This document shows positions 43,376 to 49,809 of a stretch of 64,000 bases of DNA, in pieces. How positions within the stretch are numbered: the stretch's first letter is position 1; each line of letters starts with the position of its first letter. The notes under the pieces were generated by a model. That model searched no databases, was not told the DNA's origin, and worked only from the letters and a program-made list of their open reading frames with translations. Origin of the DNA: Bacteroides sp. (GTDB taxonomy: Bacteria > Bacteroidota > Bacteroidia > Bacteroidales > Bacteroidaceae); NCBI GenBank assembly GCA_019414665.1, contig DXLO01000011.1, forward strand, positions 1-64,000. The letters are read 5' to 3'. A program made the translations under genes and the position numbers.

Positions 43376-44314
43376 ATGGTGGAATCAACTAGAGTAAGAA
43401 GTAAAAGATTATCCTTTTCAGGTAAGAAGACACTGTCTTCCTTTATGCAAGTGAATATTGCCAGTCTGAGACAATCGGGAAAATTGCGTACCAGTGAGAC
43501 GTATAGAGCTACACTGAACAGTTTTATGAAATTTATGGATGGCAAGGATGTTCTGTTGAGCAATATGGATGCCGAGTTGATGATGGGGTATGAAACTTAT
43601 TTAAAGGAGCAGGGAGCAAGTATGAACACCGTTTCTTTTTATATGCGTATTTTGCGTGCAACGTATAATCGTGCAGTAGATAAAGGGGTGATCAGACAGC
43701 GTTTTCCTTTTAAGCACGTCTATACGGGAGTGGAAAAAACGGTGAAGCGGGCCATTTCTTTTAAAGTAATCAGACAACTGAAGGAGATGGATTTAAGTCA
43801 CTCTCAGTCAATGGAGTTTGCGCGTGATATGTTTATGTTCAGCTTTTATACCCGGGGAATGTCATTTGTGGACATGGCTTTTCTTAAAAAAACAGATTTA
43901 AATAATGGTATGCTGATTTATAGAAGAAAGAAAACCGGTCAGTTGCTTTCCATCAGATGGGAGAAATGCATGCAGGATATAGTGGATAAATATCCCGGAA
44001 ACTATTCGACTTATCTTCTTCCTATTATAATTCATATCAGGAAAGATGAAAGATTGCAATATAAAAATTCAATTTGCTTGGTGAACAGAAGGCTAAAAGA
44101 AATAGGGAAAAAGTTGGGGCTTGTTCATCCTTTGACTATGTATGTGGCGCGCCATTCATGGGCCAGTGTTGCCAGAGGCAAACATATTCCTCTTTCTGTG
44201 ATAAGTGAAGGGATGGGACATGATTCGGAAAAAACGACTTTGATTTATCTGGCAGCATTGGATACCACCGTGATAGACAAAGCGAATATGGTGGTGCTGA
44301 GGGAATTCTTGTGA
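43376..44314 (+). CDS. Tyrosine-type site-specific recombinase (DNA invertase-like)
   Basis: The 313-residue protein has an N-terminal SAM-like core-binding domain and a catalytic domain with R160 (FYTRGMS), R259-H260 (YVARHSWAS), H282 (GMGHDSEKTT) and nucleophile Y291 (TTLIYLAALD). This is the compact layout of Bacteroidales chromosomal invertases and integrases. I use ATG 43376; a frame to TTG 43268 would cross the likely promoter (TATCTTGG at 43323-43330). No att site, excisionase or cargo is nearby. About 520 bp downstream is a pair of inverted repeats flanking a promoter, so it is the obvious candidate invertase. Confidence 0.88.
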   Translation: MVESTRVRSKRLSFSGKKTLSSFMQVNIASLRQSGKLRTSETYRATLNSFMKFMDGKDVLLSNMDAELMMGYETYLKEQGASMNTVSFYMRILRATYNRAVDKGVIRQRFPFKHVYTGVEKTVKRAISFKVIRQLKEMDLSHSQSMEFARDMFMFSFYTRGMSFVDMAFLKKTDLNNGMLIYRRKKTGQLLSIRWEKCMQDIVDKYPGNYSTYLLPIIIHIRKDERLQYKNSICLVNRRLKEIGKKLGLVHPLTMYVARHSWASVARGKHIPLSVISEGMGHDSEKTTLIYLAALDTTVIDKANMVVLREFL

Positions 44315-44347
44315 TAATAGGGTAAAGATATTGTTTCTTGTCAAAAA

Positions 44348-44374
44348 GAGGATATCATATCACAAGGTATCCTC
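44348..44374 (+). terminator. Possible terminator after the recombinase gene
   Basis: GAGGATA (44348-44354) pairs with TATCCTC (44368-44374) around a 13-nt loop. There is no strong T-run. Weak. Confidence 0.4.
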
Positions 44375-44661
44375 CATTTGACGGGATCAGTGTGTCTAGT
44401 ATTTTGCTTAATAAATGTGTGTTTGTTCTCTCTAAAGATGATAGCACTTTCTGATGTGGCTGAGTTGAATATGTTTGTTGCAAGGTCGGCACAGCCTATG
44501 ATCTCTTTATTGTTATCTTTTGTCAGAAGATACCTTATAGTAAAGGAGAATCGGATTACAGATAGATTTTGAAACAATTGCCATAAACCATTATGCTGTT
44601 TTTGTCCACCTATTTGTTATGAAAAAATATCAGCTTCCAAATATTCAATATTTTTCCGTAA

Positions 44662-44677
44662 TATGACAATTGTCATA
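44662..44677. promoter_or_regulatory. 16-bp perfect palindrome, possible operator
   Basis: TATGACAATTGTCATA is a perfect palindrome in the non-coding region between the recombinase and the invertible element. Its size suits a dimeric regulator. No factor can be named. The rest of 44375-44836 is AT-rich, with no convincing gene. Confidence 0.6.
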
Positions 44678-44836
44678 GGTTTGTTTTTTTATGTGAATTA
44701 TAGCTGATACAACTATTTTTTAATAGACAAACTTGAATAAAAGAAAAGGCAAAGTTTACTTGGGTTTTATTCTTTGATTTTGGAGATAATCCTCTTATTA
44801 CAAGAACTTTATAGAAAAAATACTAAGTTGGAATAT

Positions 44837-44863
44837 TATATATCTCTTATTAAGAGATATATA
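44837..44863. repeat. Left inverted repeat of the candidate invertible promoter
   Basis: TATATATCTCTTA, a central T at 44850, then TAAGAGATATATA: two perfect 13-bp arms. The central base is T here and A in the right copy, which makes the two sites inverted relative to each other. Confidence 0.85.
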
Positions 44864-45023
44864 TTTTGTCGCAAATTTAAGCAAAGTTTTGAGAATTAGA
44901 ACAATTTAGCAAGGAAATTTAATAATTGATTCAAAAAAAACGTTTTCTGAATACATGATTTAGTCTTTCAAAGTATTCTTGTGTGAATGTATTTTGTTGA
45001 TTTATAATGTGTTATATATCTCT
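44864..45023. promoter_or_regulatory. Candidate invertible promoter segment upstream of the S-layer-like operon
   Basis: These 160 bp lie between 27-bp inverted repeats and hold no gene. The best -7 element is on the minus strand beside the left repeat and points away from the S-layer genes. No TAnnTTTG faces right between this segment and the AraC gene. Inversion about the repeats would move the promoter next to the right repeat, reading toward 45082. I infer the sequenced orientation is OFF. Confidence 0.72.
44872..44879 (-). promoter_or_regulatory. -7 element inside the invertible segment
   Basis: Minus-strand TAAATTTG fits the Bacteroides -7 consensus exactly. TTGT lies 21 bp further upstream (44904-44901). 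Transcription would begin at about the edge of the left repeat. Confidence 0.65.
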
Positions 45024-45050
45024 TATATATCTCTTAATAAGAGATCTATC
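45024..45050. repeat. Right inverted repeat of the candidate invertible promoter
   Basis: TATATATCTCTTA, a central A at 45037, then TAAGAGATCTATC: reverse complement of the left repeat apart from the outer end of the right arm (25 of 27 positions). An extra copy of the left arm overlaps it at 45013-45025. Confidence 0.82.
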
Positions 45051-45081
45051 GTATAACTGATGACACGCCATATAATAATGT

Positions 45082-45621
45082 ATGGTTGTGAAGATGTTAA
45101 AGCGAAGATTAAAAGTAAATAAAAATATGGACTATCTATTCTTGAGACGACACAGACGGACTGCTACTTCGAATAGGCAGAAAAGCCTGCTTCTTAAGGC
45201 TGCTGAACGCCAGTGGGAACTACAGTTCGCCAATAAGGGAACTGAAGGGAGAAAGGTGGATTGTGCCCTATATAAATGTATATTGTATAACCTTGAAATA
45301 AAGCAAGTTTTTTTGGATTCGGAGCTTTCTTTGAAAAAGTTTAGCGTTATGATAGACACCAACCAAACTTACCTGTCGAATGTGGTAAACAAGTATTTCA
45401 ACTGCAATTTGAAGGAGTTGCTGAATACTTACCGTGTGGAATATGCCAAAGAGTTACTCCATGCTGGGAAATGTTCATTAGAAGAACTCCCACAGCGATG
45501 TGGCTTTGCCTCTAGAAGTGCTTTTTATGCCTCTTTTAGTAAAATAGTCGGAATGTCTCCTTTGCGCTTTCTAGCTCGAGAACAGAATAATTCGCTCTTA
45601 GAATCAATGATTTATGTATAA
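45082..45621 (+). CDS. Small AraC-family transcriptional regulator
   Basis: The product is 179 residues from ATG 45082, or 164 from ATG 45127; I cannot choose firmly. The C-terminal half is an AraC-type double HTH: SLKKFSVMIDTNQTYLSNVV for the first helix pair, and LEELPQRCGFASRSAFYASF then SKIVGMSPLRF for the second. The N-terminal part is short and basic with no sugar-binding domain, so it is a minimal regulator. It lies between the invertible promoter and the S-layer-like gene, with a 44-bp gap to the latter, and is probably switched on with it. Confidence 0.85.
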   Translation: MVVKMLKRRLKVNKNMDYLFLRRHRRTATSNRQKSLLLKAAERQWELQFANKGTEGRKVDCALYKCILYNLEIKQVFLDSELSLKKFSVMIDTNQTYLSNVVNKYFNCNLKELLNTYRVEYAKELLHAGKCSLEELPQRCGFASRSAFYASFSKIVGMSPLRFLAREQNNSLLESMIYV

Positions 45622-45665
45622 TCAATTTTAGTTTTTTAAATTTATAAATTTAAAGTTTTTCTATT

Positions 45666-48600
45666 ATGAACAAAAAGTTTTTAAGTGCAATCCTGTTTGG
45701 TGCCTTGATGGTTACCTCGACAGGAACATTTGTATCTTGTAAGGACTATGATGATGACATCGACAGCTTGAACGAGAAAGTGGACAAGCTGACTAAAGAT
45801 TTGTCTGAATTACAGGCCGCAGCTGGAAAATATGTCACAGCTGTCAAGTATGATGCGGCAACAGGTAAGTTGACTGTTACCGGCGGTAACGGTGAAACTT
45901 TCCAACTTCCGATGCCTGCTGAACTTCCCACTTACTCTTTGAAAGTTGTAGATGGTAAGATACAGTTGTTAGATGGTGACAAGGTCGTTTCTGAAGCACC
46001 CCTGCCTACAACTGATGCTCCTGCGGCATTTGATCCTACTTTGTTGAAGTGGAACAATGGCTATCTGTATTATGGAGATGTAAAAATCTCAGGTGTAGAG
46101 AAACCTCAAAGCGTTGGTTCTATTACAGAAGTGAAAGATGAAGAAACTGGTGAGGTGATTGGCTATGTCATTGAACTAGATGGAAAATCTGCTACATTCT
46201 CTTTGGTTGCTGATTTGAAGGCGTTAGTATTCCAACCTGCATTCTATTATCACGGTATTGAAGCAATGGAAGCTATTGGTCTTAATTATAAAACCTTGAC
46301 AGTAGCTAAAGTAGATGCAGATGGAAATTATGATAAGGATGCTCCTGTTGTAGGTGAAGCAACTACAATGATTCCGGACTTGGTAGCTGATTATCATGTA
46401 AATCCTACCGTAGCAAAAGTTCCAGGTGATGTAAAAGCATATACTTTCTTGCGTTATGACAAGAATTATACTCGTTCTGCTGCGACAGCTCCGAAAGTAG
46501 TAAAAACTAATGTTACAAACGGTAAGGCCCCCAAGGGTATATTGACTGTAAATGCTCATTTTACAGATGCTGATATTAAGAACATTGAAAATGATGAGCA
46601 AGTAACTGTATTAGCTTTGCAAGTAAGTAAGGGGGATACCGTTGTTACTTCTGATTATGCTGCTGTTAAGGCTGCTTATTACAAGGACTTGGTATTGGCA
46701 GCTGTAGATAGTATTCATGCAAATGACCGCCACTTGTTTACAACTGCTGCTGACGCTATTGCTGATAATGAACATGTTTGCAAGATTGTCTGGAACAGCA
46801 ATGGTATCGATATTGCTCGTTTGGTCAATACTCACAGAACTAATATAGATAAAGAAGGTACACATTCAAAATGGGATGTTCGTGCTGCTGATGGTACTGT
46901 AGAAAAATATGGTTTCAAATATTCTTACGAATTAGTTGGTTATCATAAAGGTAATAACGAAACTTCAGAAAGTGCTCATGCTGCATTGAAGGGTTCTGTT
47001 ATTCGTCCTCAGATGACAAGTGGTGGTAAGCAGCAACCTTGGGGATTTACTCAGAATAAAGCTACAAAAGATCGTGAACCGTTGGTTCGTGTTATCTTGA
47101 CTGATACTATTAGCGGAAAAATAGCTTCTGTTGGTTATTTAAAATTCAAGATTACCGATACTGCTAATCAGAATGAAGTTGTATTGACCCCGAATTTCCC
47201 ATTTGCCAATGGTTATACTGTTGATTGTACAGAAACAGAGACTAAACTTGGTTTGTCATGGCATCAAGTTGAAGAACAGATTCTGGCTCAATTGGAAGAA
47301 ATTGGTATTTCTAAGGATGAATTCCATAAGAATTTCAAATTGGATGGTGCTGTAGAAGACGTAGAGCAACAAGCTTTGGTAAATGCTACTCAGTATGATG
47401 GAATTACTGTTGATTCTAAGGCTGTTACTACTCCGGTTGGTGTGGTTTCACAGACTAATTGGGATCCGGCGGATGAAATGACTGAAGTTTTGACTTGGGT
47501 AGTTAAGAATAATCAGGCATATCACATCTTTAAGGCTGGTGCTAAGAGTATTGCAGTAAATGTACGTTATAGCTATGAAGTATCTGAAGGTGTATATCAA
47601 TATGTATATGTTACTTTCACTTGGACTCCTAGTCCTTTGAACTTTACTCCTAATGGTACCATTGAAAACTCTGCTAAGATTGATAAATATTGGTATGAAA
47701 AGAACGGTGCTGTAGCAGGTTCTGGTTATTCAGATATCCATGCTAATGTTCATCAAGTTGTTAGCGATAACTCTAATGATTGTACATTTGATAGCGAAAT
47801 CTTGAATACTTTCACTGGTAATGTGATTACCGTGACAAGTGACGCTACTTATCCTGCATTTGCTAATGATAAGTTGACTAAGGAAGTTGTATTTGCTAAC
47901 CCTCAAGATCATTTGACTAAGAAGGGAACTGCTTATGTCGTGAATGGTGCTTCTGGTGCTCAATATGATATCACTGTATCTGCTGATGGAAAAACTCTAC
48001 AAGCTACTAATAACGCTGTAACAAAAGCAGTTGTTGTTCTTGCTGGAACAGTGATGGAATATCAAGAAAATGATTTTGCAAAAGATATTTTGAACAATGC
48101 AGATCACAACTTGCTGGGACAAGACCAGACATTTACTGCTAAATTGCAAATTAATGCTGCTAACTGCGATTATGTAGATTATGCTTTGGGTAACAACGTA
48201 TTCTATGCTAAATATTTGCGTCCTGTATCAGTAGATCCGTCAGATGTAGATGAATTAATTGATGCTACTAATGGTGCTTCTATTGCAGGCTTGACCTTGA
48301 ATCTGATTGATTGGAGAGACAAGTATTTTGATAAAGCAGAAGATACTACTGGTGATGATGGTAAGAAATATAATTTCTATGGATTTTATGGCGTAACTAA
48401 AGTTGCTGCTGATATTGAAAACGCTACAACAACTTTGAATGGTGGAACATTAGGTTCTACTAAATTATCTTCTGTAACGAAGAATGTAAAATTGTATTTC
48501 GGTGAAGATAAATCTACAACCAATGTATTTACTGCTCTGAAGGTTGGCGATAATGGTAAATTCTATTATTACAATAATGGTACTACTTTAGGTAAGTTTA

Positions 48601-48689
48601 CAATCCGCGTTCCGCTGGAAGTTACTTATAAGTGGGGTACTATCTATACCGAAGTTGATTTGAATATCAATAAGACTATTCAGAACTAA
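45666..48689 (+). CDS. S-layer-like cell-surface lipoprotein
   Basis: The 1007-residue protein has a lipoprotein signal (MNKKFLSAILFGALMVTSTG then TFVSC), with the lipidated Cys about residue 25. A short coiled coil follows (DDDIDSLNEKVDKLTKDLSE), then a long Thr/Val/Asn-rich beta-strand body ending TIYTEVDLNINKTIQN. The signal and coiled-coil start resemble the phase-variable S-layer protein BT1927 of B. thetaiotaomicron as I recall it. Highly uniform GCT/GTT/GGT codon choice suggests high expression. Its leader is very AT-rich and has no TAnnTTTG, which fits control from the invertible promoter. A strong terminator follows. Confidence 0.78.
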   Translation: MNKKFLSAILFGALMVTSTGTFVSCKDYDDDIDSLNEKVDKLTKDLSELQAAAGKYVTAVKYDAATGKLTVTGGNGETFQLPMPAELPTYSLKVVDGKIQLLDGDKVVSEAPLPTTDAPAAFDPTLLKWNNGYLYYGDVKISGVEKPQSVGSITEVKDEETGEVIGYVIELDGKSATFSLVADLKALVFQPAFYYHGIEAMEAIGLNYKTLTVAKVDADGNYDKDAPVVGEATTMIPDLVADYHVNPTVAKVPGDVKAYTFLRYDKNYTRSAATAPKVVKTNVTNGKAPKGILTVNAHFTDADIKNIENDEQVTVLALQVSKGDTVVTSDYAAVKAAYYKDLVLAAVDSIHANDRHLFTTAADAIADNEHVCKIVWNSNGIDIARLVNTHRTNIDKEGTHSKWDVRAADGTVEKYGFKYSYELVGYHKGNNETSESAHAALKGSVIRPQMTSGGKQQPWGFTQNKATKDREPLVRVILTDTISGKIASVGYLKFKITDTANQNEVVLTPNFPFANGYTVDCTETETKLGLSWHQVEEQILAQLEEIGISKDEFHKNFKLDGAVEDVEQQALVNATQYDGITVDSKAVTTPVGVVSQTNWDPADEMTEVLTWVVKNNQAYHIFKAGAKSIAVNVRYSYEVSEGVYQYVYVTFTWTPSPLNFTPNGTIENSAKIDKYWYEKNGAVAGSGYSDIHANVHQVVSDNSNDCTFDSEILNTFTGNVITVTSDATYPAFANDKLTKEVVFANPQDHLTKKGTAYVVNGASGAQYDITVSADGKTLQATNNAVTKAVVVLAGTVMEYQENDFAKDILNNADHNLLGQDQTFTAKLQINAANCDYVDYALGNNVFYAKYLRPVSVDPSDVDELIDATNGASIAGLTLNLIDWRDKYFDKAEDTTGDDGKKYNFYGFYGVTKVAADIENATTTLNGGTLGSTKLSSVTKNVKLYFGEDKSTTNVFTALKVGDNGKFYYYNNGTTLGKFTIRVPLEVTYKWGTIYTEVDLNINKTIQN

Positions 48690-48720
48690 TATTGTAATAA
48701 CTTTGAGTTTAATTTAAATA

Positions 48721-48753
48721 AGGGCCGGCCATTCATAGTGGCTGGCCTTTTTT
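48721..48753 (+). terminator. Terminator after the S-layer-like gene
   Basis: AGGGCCGGCCA (48721-48731) pairs with TGGCTGGCCTT (48739-48749) through 11 bp with G-U pairs and a 7-nt loop, then T-run. It would end most transcripts before the lipoprotein gene 20 bp further on. Confidence 0.85.
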
Positions 48754-48772
48754 AATAGGAGGAAAGAATGAA

Positions 48773-49252
48773 ATGAAAAAACTGAAATTTATTTTATTGT
48801 TGACTGTTTTATTAACAACCTTTTCTTGTCAATCAGGAAAACAGAAGGTGCAAAGCAAAGAAGAGAAGAGTATTAATGAATTTGTAGCTCATCTAACGGA
48901 AGTTGATACGGTTTTGATAACAAACCTAATAAATCAATTTATGGAATATGCGAAAAATGGTCAGCTGGAATCTGCCGCAGCTATGCTTTATAAAGCCGAT
49001 TCAGCAGATGTTTGGAATGAACCTATTCAATTGGATAACAATGAATTGCATCAAGTCGCAAAAATGCTGGAATCTTTTCCTGTATTAAGTTATAAGATAG
49101 ATTATATAAAGTTCTATACTCCTGTTAAAAACGAGGTGAAGTGTACGATTGTTATGCAGAAAGGAGAAAGTGGAACACCTATTGCAACTAGTAGTTGGTA
49201 TTTTAAGCTGATGAATTATTTGGGTGGATGGCGGCTTTGTATGATGAATTAG
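48773..49252 (+). CDS. Small lipoprotein of unknown function, S-layer locus partner
   Basis: The 159-residue protein has a lipoprotein signal (MKKLKFILLLTVLLTTFSC). A mixed helical/strand body follows with a duplicated-looking motif near MEYAKNGQLESAAAMLYKAD and a C-terminal TSSWYFKLMNYLGGWRLCMM. The fold resembles small NTF2/DUF4878-like lipoproteins, but I cannot name the family. No promoter is visible in the 83-bp gap, so it is probably expressed by read-through from the S-layer gene. Function unknown. Confidence 0.75.
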   Translation: MKKLKFILLLTVLLTTFSCQSGKQKVQSKEEKSINEFVAHLTEVDTVLITNLINQFMEYAKNGQLESAAAMLYKADSADVWNEPIQLDNNELHQVAKMLESFPVLSYKIDYIKFYTPVKNEVKCTIVMQKGESGTPIATSSWYFKLMNYLGGWRLCMMN

Positions 49253-49414
49253 CTAATGATCGATTTATATAAGCAGTCGTGGGAAAAAGTGTCATTTAAA
49301 AATTATTGAAGGGGGTGTTTGTTTAGGATATTTATGTGATTTTCAATACAAAAGATTATAGTTATAAATTGTAGCAGGGTCAAAATAGAACGGTTTCTCA
49401 GGCTTGTAGTCGAA

Positions 49415-49460
49415 AAGTTGACAGTTCAACCAGATAATCCGGACTGTCAGCTTCTTTTTT
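49415..49460 (+). terminator. Intrinsic terminator of the S-layer/lipoprotein transcript
   Basis: AAGTTGACAGTTC (49415-49427) pairs with GGACTGTCAGCTT (49441-49453) with two G-U pairs, followed by CTTTTTTT. It is 163 bp past the lipoprotein stop. The stretch 49253-49414 therefore looks like 3' UTR. Confidence 0.75.
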
Positions 49461-49772
49461 TGTGTCCGGAGAGATTTCTTCTGTCCGGTAAGTTCCCTAT
49501 GGATCCAGATAGCAGTGCATTTACCCATAGCAAGGATAACAGCATTACGATAATCTGTGAAAGTATTTCTTTCTTAATCATATTATACCTGTTCCTTTTC
49601 AAAAGTTACGAAAGAGTGATCGCATGAGTAAGAAAAATCTTACTCTGCTGTTTTGTAAGCCTTGTCCATGCTTTGTATCCGTCGTCTTGCACCGAATATC
49701 TTGTAACAGGAATGAAACTCCTTTGTCACGAAACCTTTAATAGAGTGTAACTCTCAAGAAACCTGACCCATC
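49461..49772. other. Non-coding stretch upstream of the TonB receptor gene
   Basis: There is no convincing gene. A perfect 8-bp stem (GAGTAAGA / TCTTACTC, 49626-49645) lies just after an ATG that could begin a 38-codon frame, but nothing supports its translation. TGTCCGG occurs twice near 49465 and 49483. Confidence 0.5.
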
Positions 49773-49780
49773 TACTTTTG
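49773..49780 (+). promoter_or_regulatory. -7 element for the TonB receptor operon
   Basis: TACTTTTG fits the consensus, 30 bp before the ATG. The -33 region is not clear. Confidence 0.6.
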
Positions 49781-49809
49781 CAGCAGATTTATAACGCATA
49801 AAAAAGTAT

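Noticed and set aside
44341..44577. Short frames of 78 and 64 codons downstream of the recombinase
   Set aside because: No promoter, signal or family likeness; the region is AT-rich and probably regulatory.
49343..49627. Two overlapping short frames (61 and 69 codons) on opposite strands
   Set aside because: They overlap a terminator and show no family likeness or promoter. I briefly considered a transposase end fragment, but no recognisable motif is present.
49649..49740. Leader peptide upstream of the TonB receptor (starting at ATG 49625)
   Set aside because: The frame is short, has no ribosome-binding site or regulatory codon run, and a simple hairpin explains the local structure.
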